DNA from: CAZJYI01 sp964550025
Lineage (GTDB): Bacteria; Verrucomicrobiota; Kiritimatiellia; UBA8416; CAYOBW01
Assembly: GCA_964550025.1 (NCBI GenBank)
Contig: CAZJYI010000099.1
Location: forward strand, 1-42,726
Reading direction: 5' to 3'
Length of the DNA stretch: 42,726 bases
The notes below the pieces were generated by a model. That model saw only the letters and a program-made list of their open reading frames with translations, made no database searches and was not told the DNA's origin. Made by a program: the position numbers and the translations under genes. Of the stretch, positions 19,056 through 27,789 are shown piece after piece. Position 1 is the stretch's first letter; each line of letters opens with the position of its first letter.

Positions 19056-19934
19056 TTACCGGAATGTGACTTTGACCGTCTCCTGGGTCTCGATCCGCAT
19101 CTCAGGGAAGTCCTTCAGCATCTCCTTTATCTTGGCCGGGGCGTCGGGCCTCCCCATGGCACTGAGCTTCTCGAACTTCTCCGGATTCTTGATCAGTTCC
19201 CCAAGGTTGAGGTCCATCAACGCAACAAACTGCTCCTTGCCGCTCCTCTTGCCCTTCTCGGTGAACGAGGCGTTCGATTCCGTGATCTCACCGTCAACCA
19301 TGACGTAGAACCGCACGCGCATGCCGTCGAACATCTGGCGCATCATGGCTTTGCCCATTTCATCGGCAGCGTCACCGCCGGGCATCTCCGCATCAATCGC
19401 ATCGGCCCCTTCGACGGGCTCGATCGCGGCGTCTTCTCCGACTTCGCCGGCCGCGTCCTCTTTATCCTGCGGGATGTTGATTGTCAGAGTCGGCGCGTCG
19501 CCGGCTTCGAATGCGAAGGTAACCGTGCTGTTGTCGGCACCCTCGGGCTCGGCGTTCATGGGTCCCGTGTCCATGCCGGACATGGGGTTGAGCTTGACCG
19601 TGCCTATGTCGGTAAAGGCGTAGACGGCGCGGACACCTTTGGCGCCATTCTTGCCTACCACCTCTTTGCCCGATTCGTAGGTAACACCCACGCCCATTTC
19701 CTGCGCCTTGCTACGCAGCTCGTCCTCGTCCAGCAACGAAGGTGGGGTCGCGGCTTCCTCTCCCATCGCCTGGGCCATCCCCATCATGCCTGTCAGGGCC
19801 GGGGAAAGAAACACTGTCTGCACAATCTGCCCCGAGCCGTCCTTGCGGACCTTTACTACCGTCGATACATCAAAGCAGCCGGTCGTCGCCAGCACGGCCA
19901 CTACGCCCATCAACTTCAGTGCGTTCTTGATCAC
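19056..19934 (-). CDS. LppM-like lipoprotein
   Basis: The start is GTG 19934, six bases after a perfect AAGGAGG; longer upstream frames lack a site. The 292-residue product has a lipoprotein signal, VIKNALKLMGVVAVLATTG followed by the candidate lipidated Cys20. The N-terminal part, FDVSTVVKVRKDGSGQIVQT, resembles LppM/DUF3153-type domains. An acidic low-complexity linker lies near residues 160-200 (EDAAGEVGEDAAIEP), and the C-terminal third is rich in charged helices. It probably resides in the envelope. Function is not known. It stands directly before sppA in the same direction. Confidence 0.75.
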   Translation of the reverse strand: MIKNALKLMGVVAVLATTGCFDVSTVVKVRKDGSGQIVQTVFLSPALTGMMGMAQAMGEEAATPPSLLDEDELRSKAQEMGVGVTYESGKEVVGKNGAKGVRAVYAFTDIGTVKLNPMSGMDTGPMNAEPEGADNSTVTFAFEAGDAPTLTINIPQDKEDAAGEVGEDAAIEPVEGADAIDAEMPGGDAADEMGKAMMRQMFDGMRVRFYVMVDGEITESNASFTEKGKRSGKEQFVALMDLNLGELIKNPEKFEKLSAMGRPDAPAKIKEMLKDFPEMRIETQETVKVTFR

Positions 19935-20139
19935 GGCATTCCTCCTTGTCTGCGGGATCACGACCACGTGGCGCCCGGAATGGCACCCGCCGTTCACTTC
20001 AGATCACGGCGCCGCGAAGCCATGCCCGCTTGGCTGATTAAGCACTCCATATTCACGCACAACCTACAAACAGCGATTGTGCACGTTCACCAAGGCTCTT
20101 ACCACAACAAAGTCCCACCTGCGGGAGCTTTCCCCTGAG

Positions 20140-20541
20140 TCAGAGAGGTGTCTCCGCTTCCCCCGCACCCGCCCCTCGCAATTCACAACGATGTTCGCGA
20201 TAAAGGCCCTCGATTTCCCAAATGTCGATCTGCAACGCGTCGAGCGTGCGAAAGAAATCGGGAAGCTCCTCCGCAAGGAATCGCTCCCGCCTGCGGCGAC
20301 GAATCTCCGCACAGGCATTCGGCGACACAAAGACGCCGATTCCGCGACGGGTGTGCAGGATGCCGGCTTGTTGCAGGTCGGCGTAGACCCGCATGACCGT
20401 GTTCGGATTCACCTGCAGTATCCCCGCCATGTCGCGTACCGAAGGTAGACGCTCCCCGCTCTGCCACGCCCCTCCAAGAACGCGGTCACAGAGGTGATCG
20501 CTGATCTGTGCGGCAATCGTGCGCGGCCTTCTGAAATCCAT
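20140..20541 (-). CDS. GntR-family transcriptional regulator, YtrA-like
   Basis: A 133-residue protein with an N-terminal winged helix (IAAQISDHLCDRVLGGAW, then LPSVRDMAGILQVNPNTVMR as recognition region) and a short helical C-terminal part. This is the YtrA subfamily layout, which usually controls neighbouring ABC transporter genes as a repressor. It is the last gene of an ATPase-permease-regulator operon and begins one base after the permease stop. The palindrome TGTACTA-N6-TAGTACA upstream of the first gene is the likely operator. It is unusual that the regulator comes last rather than first. Confidence 0.9.
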   Translation of the reverse strand: MDFRRPRTIAAQISDHLCDRVLGGAWQSGERLPSVRDMAGILQVNPNTVMRVYADLQQAGILHTRRGIGVFVSPNACAEIRRRRRERFLAEELPDFFRTLDALQIDIWEIEGLYREHRCELRGAGAGEAETPL

Positions 20542-20542
20542 C

Positions 20543-21301
20543 CTACACCTGGAGTGTTCGCAACCGCCGGTAAGACACGGCCAGGCACACGGGCGTTGCA
20601 GACCACAGGAGGAAAGAGATGAAACGCTTGACCCACTCCGACAGCGCGCTGTATGTGCCCGATTCGTAACCGAACTGAATGGCCTTCGTCGCGCCGTCCG
20701 TCACTACCCAACCCTGTAGCTTGCAGGCAACTACCACCACGGCCACAATCAGCCAGACAAAGGCCACACACAACGCCGTCTTGATAAAGGCGTTTCTTCG
20801 AAAGACAACGCTTCCGCACAGGAAGATGGCATTGGCCACGAGATAGCCGGGCAATGCCCGCGTCCAGTCATTCCAGTAGAAAACCCACCGCAGCTCCCTG
20901 TTTCCGAACAGGCAGAGGTTCAGGGCCTGCCCCGCTTGCAACGCCAGCAGCATCGCAGACAAAAGCAGGAAAGGGTAGAAGACGAAGCTGAGCAGCCAGC
21001 GCGAGAGGAGCTTCTCCCCCGCCGAAGCGGGAACCATAACGGCGGAGATAGCCGTCTCGGGCGACGCAAGCGTACGGAATGCCAACGATGTATAGAAACA
21101 ACCGCCGATGACCAGGACGGGGCTGTAGAGCGCTTTCACAAGGAAAGGAAACGCGGCAAAGAAACCCAGGAAGGGCGCAAGCGACAACAGTAGCAATGCC
21201 AGCGCGCCGGCTGCGCTCAACACACCGTTACGGTCCTGGAGAAAGTCATTCCTGAGGACCATCCAGAAACGGCGCGGACAGAAGTGTTGCTGCAGGCTCA
21301 T
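20543..21301 (-). CDS. ABC transporter permease-like membrane protein
   Basis: A 252-residue integral membrane protein with about six hydrophobic segments (clear ones near residues 28-55, 55-75, 105-125, 145-165, 175-200 and 225-243). It is not recognised as a standard permease superfamily by sequence. The role is inferred from the ATPase gene, whose stop overlaps this start as ATGA, and the GntR gene 1 base downstream. Such YtrA-linked transporters commonly handle peptides, drugs or cell-envelope stress. Conserved EAA-like loops were not found. Confidence 0.75.
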   Translation of the reverse strand: MSLQQHFCPRRFWMVLRNDFLQDRNGVLSAAGALALLLLSLAPFLGFFAAFPFLVKALYSPVLVIGGCFYTSLAFRTLASPETAISAVMVPASAGEKLLSRWLLSFVFYPFLLLSAMLLALQAGQALNLCLFGNRELRWVFYWNDWTRALPGYLVANAIFLCGSVVFRRNAFIKTALCVAFVWLIVAVVVVACKLQGWVVTDGATKAIQFGYESGTYSALSEWVKRFISFLLWSATPVCLAVSYRRLRTLQV

Positions 21302-22137
21302 TGGCGCTCTCCTGCGAAGAGCTCAGCCGCGGCCCCGGGCCGGCTCGTGACGGCGTTGAAAAGGAGCTCGATATTCAACGGATGGTCGTTCCCCGTGGTG
21401 TTGAGTTTCACAACAGCGTGGCCGCCGATGCCGGACTCCGAATAGAAGACGTCCTCGCCCTCAATCTCGGACTGCATGCCACAGCTGATGCGGCGTTCCA
21501 GCGCCGCAACGGACTCGCACATCACGATGCGCCCGCCGTGCAGAATCGCGATGGGATCAATGATCTGTTCCAGGTCGCGAACCTGGTGCGTTGAGATGAC
21601 AATGATACGCTTCTCGGTCATGGCGGAGGTGATGACGCGCCGCAACTGGCGCTTCGAGGGAATGTCCAAGGCGTTTGTGGGTTCGTCGAGAAGAAGCAGG
21701 GGACAGTTCGTCGCAATGGCAAAGGCAAGGAGCGTCTTCTTGCGCTGCCCGAAGGAGAGCCTCGACAGCCGCTGACTTGATTCGACTTCAAACTCGGACA
21801 GGCAATGATCGAACTGCTCCCGCGCGAATCCCGGATAGAAGCCCCCGTAGCGGTCCCGGTACGCCCGCGGAGTGATGTCCGGAAGCTTGAATGCTTCCGG
21901 CACAAAGAAGATGCGCTCCAGCAGTGCGGGCTCGCGCCGGCGGGGATCCGAGCCAAAGACCGAAACGCTGCCGCTGCCGGTGAACCGCAGCCCGGCCAGA
22001 AGCTTGAGGAGGGTGGTCTTCCCTTCGGCGTTCCGTCCCAACAAACCGCAGATCTGCCCGGGCTCTATCTCCAGATCAACACCCTTGAGAACGGGGTGTG
22101 TCCCGTAGCCGAACCTCACGTCTGAAAGCGCTATCAT
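21298..22137 (-). CDS. ABC transporter ATP-binding protein
   Basis: A 279-residue ATPase with Walker A GRNAEGKTT (unusual AE before GKT), signature LSFGQRK (a variant of LSGGQ), Walker B LLLLDEPT with the D-loop NALD, and switch histidine in STHQVRDLE. It is paired with the permease by an ATGA overlap and with a GntR repressor, forming a YtrA-type exporter operon. The last 60 residues form a tail beyond the ABC core. The start at 22137 follows GGGAGG. The palindromic operator lies just upstream, from 22153. Confidence 0.92.
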   Translation of the reverse strand: MIALSDVRFGYGTHPVLKGVDLEIEPGQICGLLGRNAEGKTTLLKLLAGLRFTGSGSVSVFGSDPRRREPALLERIFFVPEAFKLPDITPRAYRDRYGGFYPGFAREQFDHCLSEFEVESSQRLSRLSFGQRKKTLLAFAIATNCPLLLLDEPTNALDIPSKRQLRRVITSAMTEKRIIVISTHQVRDLEQIIDPIAILHGGRIVMCESVAALERRISCGMQSEIEGEDVFYSESGIGGHAVVKLNTTGNDHPLNIELLFNAVTSRPGAAAELFAGERQ

Positions 22138-22152
22138 TTTGCCGCCTCCCTG

Positions 22153-22172
22153 TGTACTACTGTTCTAGTACA
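22153..22172 (-). promoter_or_regulatory. Palindromic operator of the ABC-GntR operon
   Basis: A perfect inverted repeat TGTACTA-N6-TAGTACA stands 16 bp before the ATG of the ABC ATPase, within the expected promoter and just upstream of the GGGAGG ribosome binding site. The position and symmetry suit binding of the dimeric GntR repressor encoded by the same operon. An AT-rich TTTAATACTG segment overlapping the distal side may contain the -10 box, though no -35 box with proper spacing was found. Confidence 0.65.
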
Positions 22173-22243
22173 GTATTAAACCGTGCCCTCACCCGCAAGC
22201 AGTTTCTTCCGAAAAGCCGCACCCGGACCTTTGCACTGTTCAG

Positions 22244-22417
22244 GGTCTGTCCCCACACTGTTGTCCCCACACTGTTCACGGTCTGTCCCCACGCGCCGCT
22301 CCTCATCCGCCGCTGGTCGCGGCCCAGTGTTCAGGGTCTGTCCCCGACCGCGGCAATCGCGTCCCTTGCCGCCGTCTCCCCGCGTCGGTGCGCAACGCGG
22401 GGAAATGGGGACAGACC
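22244..22417. repeat. Dispersed GGTCTGTCCCC repeats between ABC operon and mnmE
   Basis: Copies of GGTCTGTCCCC begin at 22244, 22280 and 22335, and an inverted copy GGGGACAGACC is at 22407-22417. Shorter partial copies (TTGTCCCCACACTGTTC) lie between them. The same 11-mer recurs at 35355-35522 and, degenerate, near 37650. No gene is seen in 22138-22477 apart from the operator. Confidence 0.8.
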
Positions 22418-22477
22418 ACTTCTATGGCGCAAAACCGCTTGCTCGCATCTCCTCGGATATCTATCCTCTTGACCGTC

Positions 22478-23857
22478 ATGACAGCGTCTTCTGCCGACAC
22501 GATAGCCGCAATCGCTACAGCGCCCGGCGAAGCCGGAATAGCCATCGTACGCGTGTCGGGGCCGGATGCCCTTCCAATTGCCGACAGGCTTTTTCGTTGC
22601 GCAGCTCCGGCGCCGTCGCACCGTCCCGCCAACAGTTTCGTTCATGGTTTCGTCAGGGCCGAGGGTGCCGCGGCGGACCTTGACGAGGCCGTTCTCCTCA
22701 TCTACCGCGCCCCACACAGTTACACCCGCGAGGATGTCGTCGAGTTCCAGGGGCACGGCGGCCGTGTTTCCGCCCAGCGGATCCTGCGTAATGTGCTCGC
22801 CGCTGGGGCTAGGGCAGCCGAACCCGGCGAGTTCACCCGGCGAGCCTTTCTGAATGGTCGCCTTGATCTCCTTCAGGCCGAAGCCGTTGTGGATCTCATC
22901 AGGGCCAAGTCGGACCGCGCCGCGGCGGCGGCCGTGGAGCAGCTAGAAGGCTCCCTTACCACTTGTGTTACAGGGTGTTACAACCGGCTTGTTAGTACGT
23001 GCGGAGATATCGAGGCCACCTTGGACTTCGAGGACGGTGAGCTTGAACCGCCCCTCTTTCGCTGCATCGAGAATCGTCTCGCGGAAACCCGCTCGGCGCT
23101 GGGCGAGCTGCTCGCCACCGCAGCAGAGGGGCGTCTTATTCGTGACGGCGTTGTCGCCGTCATCTCCGGCCAACCGAATGTCGGCAAGTCCACCCTGCTG
23201 AATGCCCTTCTTGGGACCGAGAGAGCCATTGTCACACAGCACCCGGGAACCACGCGCGATAGCATAGAGGAAGAGATCCTCCTCGACGGAATTCCCTTGC
23301 GGCTGGTCGACACAGCCGGGCTACGCGAGGCCACTTGCGATGTTGAGCGCGAGGGCATTCGCCGCGCCGCCCGACACATGCAACGTGCAGACATCAACCT
23401 GCACGTCCTCGACGGATCACGCACCATCGATGCCGACGAACGCCAGCGCCTCGGTGCTCTGGATCCTGCGCGGGCGATTGTTGTTGTCAACAAGACAGAC
23501 CTCGGGTGCGTCGTACTGGATGACTCTGCCCTCGCGCCGTTCCGCCTGGTTCAGTGCAGCCTGACCGGCGCCCAAGGTATCCCGGAGCTTCGCGCGTGTC
23601 TACTTGATCTGTTACAGGTTCCGGGCATCACGCGCCCTCACGCCGTCGTGGCCGAGCGCCATCGCTCAGCTCTCGAGGAGGCGGTTTCCGCGCTGGATGA
23701 GGCAATATCGCGCGTTGGTGGCGGCCGTGAAGACGAGCTCGTTCTTGCGGCCACAAGCGCCCGCCGTTGTCTTGATGCGCTCGCGTCCTTGACAGGACGA
23801 ACGTATACAGAGGAGATTCTTGATTCTGTCTTCTCCCGTTTCTGCGTCGGCAAATGA
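22478..23857 (+). CDS. mnmE: tRNA modification GTPase MnmE
   Basis: The start is taken at ATG 22478 (MTASSADTIAAIATAPGEAG), which gives a 459-residue protein of normal length. The N-terminal folate-binding domain has the family start TIAAIATAPGEAGIAIVRVSG. The G domain starts with G1 GQPNVGKST at about 230-238, then DTAG (G3) and NKTD (G4), and the C-terminus ends FCVGK with the conserved Cys. With MnmG, the protein makes the cmnm5/nm5-type modification of the wobble uridine. It is followed by mnmG, the classic pair near bacterial replication origins. The repeats sit within the upstream region. Confidence 0.97.
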   Translation: MTASSADTIAAIATAPGEAGIAIVRVSGPDALPIADRLFRCAAPAPSHRPANSFVHGFVRAEGAAADLDEAVLLIYRAPHSYTREDVVEFQGHGGRVSAQRILRNVLAAGARAAEPGEFTRRAFLNGRLDLLQAEAVVDLIRAKSDRAAAAAVEQLEGSLTTCVTGCYNRLVSTCGDIEATLDFEDGELEPPLFRCIENRLAETRSALGELLATAAEGRLIRDGVVAVISGQPNVGKSTLLNALLGTERAIVTQHPGTTRDSIEEEILLDGIPLRLVDTAGLREATCDVEREGIRRAARHMQRADINLHVLDGSRTIDADERQRLGALDPARAIVVVNKTDLGCVVLDDSALAPFRLVQCSLTGAQGIPELRACLLDLLQVPGITRPHAVVAERHRSALEEAVSALDEAISRVGGGREDELVLAATSARRCLDALASLTGRTYTEEILDSVFSRFCVGK

Positions 23858-23954
23858 GGACTGTCTTTGCCTTTCGGTAGCCGCGTGTCGGCTGAGGCCA
23901 CGGGGCGACCCGTTCATGGCGGGGCAGTGTCTGCGCGCTGACACCGGATCGAAG

Positions 23955-23970
23955 TGTTCCACGTGGAACA
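23955..23970. promoter_or_regulatory. parS-like ParB binding site (mnmE-mnmG spacer)
   Basis: TGTTCCACGTGGAACA is a perfect 16-bp palindrome matching the bacterial parS consensus of the TGTTCCACGTGGAAC(A/C) type. It lies in the 153-bp spacer between mnmE and mnmG. The sequence match is direct; ParB binding is inferred. Confidence 0.8.
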
Positions 23971-24010
23971 CAGGTTCGATGCGGTGCGCGGCCATCGCAT
24001 GAGGTATTGA

Positions 24011-25891
24011 ATGTCAGCTCAACCGTATTCGGTAATCGTTGTTGGTGCCGGCCATGCCGGCTGCGAAGCCGCGCTGGCCGCGGCACGGCTTGGAATGCCC
24101 ACTGCACTCGTTACTATGTCTCGGCAGACCGTTGCGGCCATGCCCTGCAATCCGGCTATTGGCGGTATTGCAAAGTCACACCTCGTCTTTGAGCTTGACG
24201 CGCTCGGTGGCGAAATGGCGCGGAATACCGACTACGCCGGCATCCAGTTCCGCGTGCTCAACACTCGAAAGGGTCCTGCCGTACAGGCCAACCGCGCTCA
24301 ATGCGACAAACGATACTACTCTGACAGAATGCTCACGGTGCTCGATGGAACATCAAACCTCGAAGTTATCGAGGGGGCCGTCGAGGCAGTGTGGGTTGAA
24401 CATGGTCGTTTGCGAGGCGTCTGCCTCGCGGATGGTGGCCGCCTTTCTGCTGATGCCGTCGTGCTCACACCAGGCACCTTTCTCAACGGACGCGTCCATG
24501 TGGGCGACAAAGTGCGCCCGGGAGGACGTGACGGCGAACCGTCAGCAACGGGGCTCAGCAGCAGTCTGCGTGCCCTCGGTGCTCACCTTCGTCGGCTCAA
24601 GACCGGCACGCCACCGCGTCTCGTCGCGAGCAGCTTGGACTACGGGGCCATGGATGTTCAACCCGGGATGGAGCCCGCACCTCTGTTTTCCTGGCGCGGC
24701 AGGCGTGAGCGCCAACTGTTCCACGTGGAACATCCTCTCGCACCGCCTTCCACGGGCAAGGTCTCCCAGCCTGTTCCCGGCGCACGCCAGGTTCCCTGCT
24801 ACCTGACGCGAACCACTCCAGAGACCCATGCTATCATCCGTGATAATCTCCATCGCAGCGCCCTCTACGGCGGAGCCATCACCGGAACCGGTGTCCGCTA
24901 CTGTCCTTCGATCGAAGACAAGATCGTCAAGTTCCCGGACAAGCAATCGCACCATGTCTTCGTCGAGCCCGAAGGTCTGGACACACCCCTCATCTACCCT
25001 AACGGGACTTCCAACAGCCTGCCGGAAGACGTGCAGCGTGCGCTGATCCATTCCATACCCGGCCTGCAGAACGCAGAGATTGCACGTTGGGGCTACGCGA
25101 TCGAGTATGACTTTGCCGATCCTACCCAGCTTTACCACACGCTCGAATCCAAGCTTCTCGAACATCTCTATCTTGCAGGCCAGATCAATGGCACTACCGG
25201 ATATGAAGAGGCCGCGGCGCTCGGCTTCATGGCCGGTGTCAACGCCGTTCGCAAGCTCAGAGGGGAGACCCCCCTCATCCTCCAGCGGCACGAAGCCTAC
25301 ATTGGGGTGCTTATCGACGATCTCGTTGTCAAGGGCACGGAGGAGCCCTATCGCATGTTCACGTCGCGTGCGGAACACCGCCTGCTTCTTCGACAAGACA
25401 ATGCCCGCTACAGACTTCTCGATCACGCCATCTCACTTGGACTCTGTCCAGATGACTGCATCCACGAGACACAACAGTTTGCCACACAAATAGCTACAGA
25501 AATGAAGCGACTCGAGAAGACCTTTGTTGGAGAGCGCTCCCTGGCACAACTGCTGCGCCGCCCGGAGATGACCTACTCCGAACTCCCGGACAGGCGCACG
25601 GATCTTCCTCCGGAAGTCATCACTCAGGTGGAAATCGCCATGCGCTACAGTGGGTATATCGAGCGCGAATACCGACGGATCGAGAAAACGGCCTCGCTTG
25701 AACAGCGGGTCATCCCTGCTCACTTCGACTACCGCGCCGTCAAGTCCCTCCGCAATGAAGCCAAAGAGAAGCTGGCCCGGATTCAGCCGCGGACGCTGGC
25801 GCAGGCATCCCGTGTTTCAGGGATCACGCCGGCCGACATTGCGATTCTGAGCGTGCTGCTGTGCAACCCGGGGAGTCGTACGGAAGCCTGA
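24011..25891 (+). CDS. mnmG: tRNA uridine modification enzyme MnmG (GidA)
   Basis: A 626-residue flavoprotein (E. coli MnmG has 629). The dinucleotide-binding fold is VIVVGAGHAGCEAALAAARLG, followed by NPAIGGIAKSHLVFELDALGG, the GidA signatures. The later RMFTSRAEHRLLLRQDNA segment and the C-terminal helical domain (VSGITPADIAIL) are intact. The ATG at 24011 follows GAGG. A short inserted segment near residue 235-250 (RRERQLFHVEHPLAPPSTG) is created by a parS site and is not part of the usual GidA core. It works with MnmE on the tRNA wobble uridine. Confidence 0.97.
   Translation: MSAQPYSVIVVGAGHAGCEAALAAARLGMPTALVTMSRQTVAAMPCNPAIGGIAKSHLVFELDALGGEMARNTDYAGIQFRVLNTRKGPAVQANRAQCDKRYYSDRMLTVLDGTSNLEVIEGAVEAVWVEHGRLRGVCLADGGRLSADAVVLTPGTFLNGRVHVGDKVRPGGRDGEPSATGLSSSLRALGAHLRRLKTGTPPRLVASSLDYGAMDVQPGMEPAPLFSWRGRRERQLFHVEHPLAPPSTGKVSQPVPGARQVPCYLTRTTPETHAIIRDNLHRSALYGGAITGTGVRYCPSIEDKIVKFPDKQSHHVFVEPEGLDTPLIYPNGTSNSLPEDVQRALIHSIPGLQNAEIARWGYAIEYDFADPTQLYHTLESKLLEHLYLAGQINGTTGYEEAAALGFMAGVNAVRKLRGETPLILQRHEAYIGVLIDDLVVKGTEEPYRMFTSRAEHRLLLRQDNARYRLLDHAISLGLCPDDCIHETQQFATQIATEMKRLEKTFVGERSLAQLLRRPEMTYSELPDRRTDLPPEVITQVEIAMRYSGYIEREYRRIEKTASLEQRVIPAHFDYRAVKSLRNEAKEKLARIQPRTLAQASRVSGITPADIAILSVLLCNPGSRTEA
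24717..24732. promoter_or_regulatory. parS-like site inside mnmG
   Basis: A second perfect TGTTCCACGTGGAACA lies in the mnmG coding sequence, encoding LFHVEH. It is 762 bp from the first site. Two identical 16-bp palindromes within 0.8 kb are not expected by chance. Confidence 0.8.
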
Positions 25892-25918
25892 GCAGGCGGG
25901 GACCACCGAACTCAATCC

Positions 25919-26398
25919 TCACCGTCTGAAGAAACGCCGCGAGGGGTAGAAGGCTATCACGCTGCCTGCAACGAGGATCATCAGCCCTGCCATCTGTTTG
26001 AGCCGCTTCTCGTCCCCGGCGATCTTTGCCGCTACCTTCGCGTCCATCTTGCGCAGTCGCTCTTTCGGCGTTGTCGGCAGTCTCGACGGAACCGCCGCGA
26101 TCAGCACGCCGGTCATTACGATAATGATGCCAAGACTGATACCGAACTCATTGGCTCGCATTCGCCGTTTCAGGTCAAAGAAATGGGTGTAGAGATGTGC
26201 CGCGGCAACCCCCGCGAGCACCAGGCCGAAGAACAGCCCCAACAGACCGCCCCCGCGCATCGCCTCGAAGTACCCGACCCAGTAGCTGTGCTGCCGCAAA
26301 GGAATCAGCCCCGCCAGGAAACTGACCACCCCAAGCGCAGCAACAACGCCGCCCACCCACATGCACCGCTTCAATTCCTGCTGAGATAGAACCGACAC
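25919..26398 (-). CDS. Small multi-pass membrane protein
   Basis: The start is GTG 26398, preceded by GAGGAGG at 8 bases; without it the first ATG is at 26362. The 159-residue protein has four hydrophobic segments (about 14-32, 49-68, 88-105 and 136-152) and a charged cytoplasmic-looking loop (PTTPKERLRKMDAKVAAKIAG) between the last two. The C-terminus is basic (SRRFFRR). No family or function is recognised. It converges on mnmG with a gap of 27 bp. Confidence 0.7.
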   Translation of the reverse strand: MSVLSQQELKRCMWVGGVVAALGVVSFLAGLIPLRQHSYWVGYFEAMRGGGLLGLFFGLVLAGVAAAHLYTHFFDLKRRMRANEFGISLGIIIVMTGVLIAAVPSRLPTTPKERLRKMDAKVAAKIAGDEKRLKQMAGLMILVAGSVIAFYPSRRFFRR

Positions 26399-26893
26399 TC
26401 TCCAGCCTCCTCGTCACCCTTGCGCTCGCAAGCCTCGTTCACCAACTCAATCCCTGCTGCCAGCACGCGCAATAGCTGCCATGTGTATCATAATCACGCT
26501 TGCCCCGAAAAGCACAAAACCGGCGCGAACGCCTCTTGCCGGCACGACGGCGCTTCCGTCACCGTTTCGGCCTCTACCCGGAGAACGTCAAACCTCTTTC
26601 TGTGTCACCATCACTTATCATGTAATCAACGGGAATACGGCACTCCTACGAGCCTACCGAGCTCACCGTTCCATACCGCTCGACACGTCGCGGCGAGCGC
26701 ACACCTAGCGGCGGGGTCGATCTCTTCTTCGCCCCGTCGTCACAATCCGTACAATGTTCACAGTCCTAAACTGTTGCTAGAACAGAACTTACCTCCACAA
26801 TACTCCCCGCCATCTTTGTCACCTGCGCACCGAAACCGCCTGCCACTTCTTACCCAACGCTGCGCACATGCGGTCTCTAGTACTTTCCCCCGC
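26399..26893. other. 495-bp gene-free, pyrimidine-rich gap
   Basis: No convincing gene is seen. The open frame on the plus strand (26420-26938) lacks a ribosome binding site and its codon use is poor. The plus strand is unusually C-rich, with the most AT-rich part near 26600-26640 and 26750-26800. No DnaA-box (TTATCCACA-like) cluster was found, so an origin is not claimed despite nearby parS sites. Confidence 0.5.
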
Positions 26894-26922
26894 TTGACAC
26901 TGCCCCAGCCGTGGCGTAAACA
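26894..26922 (+). promoter_or_regulatory. Promoter of the M48 peptidase gene
   Basis: Perfect TTGACA (26894-26899), 17-base spacer, TAAACA (26917-26922). The -10 box ends only 12 bases before the ATG at 26935, so the leader would be about 6 bases and carries no good ribosome binding site. Confidence 0.6.
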
Positions 26923-26934
26923 GCCTGCTGAGAC

Positions 26935-27687
26935 ATGAGCGGTTTTTTCTACAACCTCGGGCGGCGTCTCGCCCCACAAGTCCTGAAGGCGCAGTGGATC
27001 GGAGCCGCGCTTACCGGAACGGAGGACGAGCGTATCAAGGCCGAGTTCCGAATGGGCGCAAGCCTGGCAAAGGCCTTTGCACGCAACGTTCGGCTCGACC
27101 CCGACCCTGTCCCTGCGCGTCGTCTGCGAGACATCGGTACCCGCCTAGCAGCGCGCCTCCGGAACCGCGAGAGGTCATTCCGCATTGCCTGTATGCAGTT
27201 CCCGGAGGTCAACGCTCTGGCGTTTCCGGGAGGCTTCATCTACGTTTCGCGTTCGCTCATCGACCTTTGCGGAAACAGCAACGACGAGTTGGCGTTCACC
27301 GTCGCCCATGAAATGGGGCACGTTGTCCGGGGGCATGCGGCGCGGCGCTTCCTCACCGATTCCGTTCTCCGCACACTCGCGGCCAGAACTCGCACTGCCG
27401 CCGCCGGCGCAAGGGGACAGGCACTCATCGCCCTGCTGACAAAGCTCCTCCAGAAGAACTACTCCCAGGGCCAGGAAACCGAAGCCGACCGTTTCGCCGT
27501 CCACCTCACCGCCTCGGCCGGTTTCGACCCTGCCGCCGCAAGCGCCTTTCTGCGACGGTTGGCGGATGTCTCGCACACGCCGTCGGCGCTGGGTCAGTAT
27601 TTTTCTTCCCATCCCTCGCTCGCGGTCCGCGTTCGCTGCGTGGACGAGGCACGCGCCACGGTTGCCAGAACGGTGCGGAACGGCTGA
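26935..27687 (+). CDS. M48-family zinc metallopeptidase
   Basis: A 250-residue protein with HEMGH at 125-129 and the third zinc ligand in ETEADRFAV (E183), the typical M48 pair. The segment NALAFPGGFIYVSRSLI immediately before the zinc motif is family-specific. It lacks the transmembrane helices of HtpX and has no clear signal peptide, so it resembles the short soluble Oma1/LoiP-like class. The promoter lies directly upstream with almost no leader. Substrates are likely misfolded envelope or cytoplasmic proteins, but this is not visible here. Confidence 0.9.
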   Translation: MSGFFYNLGRRLAPQVLKAQWIGAALTGTEDERIKAEFRMGASLAKAFARNVRLDPDPVPARRLRDIGTRLAARLRNRERSFRIACMQFPEVNALAFPGGFIYVSRSLIDLCGNSNDELAFTVAHEMGHVVRGHAARRFLTDSVLRTLAARTRTAAAGARGQALIALLTKLLQKNYSQGQETEADRFAVHLTASAGFDPAAASAFLRRLADVSHTPSALGQYFSSHPSLAVRVRCVDEARATVARTVRNG

Positions 27688-27711
27688 AGATTGAGCATGT
27701 TGCCATCAGGC

Positions 27712-27739
27712 TTGCATTCCCCGTCCCGCCTTCTATCAT
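27712..27739 (+). promoter_or_regulatory. Putative promoter before thyX-like gene
   Basis: TTGCAT (27712-27717), 16 bases, TATCAT (27734-27739); the ATG is about 50 bp downstream. Recognised by eye, moderate match. Confidence 0.4.
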
Positions 27740-27789
27740 CGCTCTCTGTCAAAGAACCACGGAACACGACGCGATAACGACGGCTCACG

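Noticed and set aside
16935..20138. 1067-codon open frame on the plus strand
   Set aside because: It lies antisense to the zincin lipoprotein, sppA and LppM-like genes, which have clear motifs, and has no recognisable domain of its own. It reflects the codon bias of a GC-rich genome.
26399..26934. Replication origin near parS and mnmEG
   Set aside because: No DnaA-box cluster or dnaA gene was found in this gap, so only the parS sites are reported.
26420..26938. 172-codon plus-strand frame in the intergenic gap
   Set aside because: Low-complexity Ser/Pro/Arg composition, no ribosome binding site and no motif; it also overlaps the M48 promoter.
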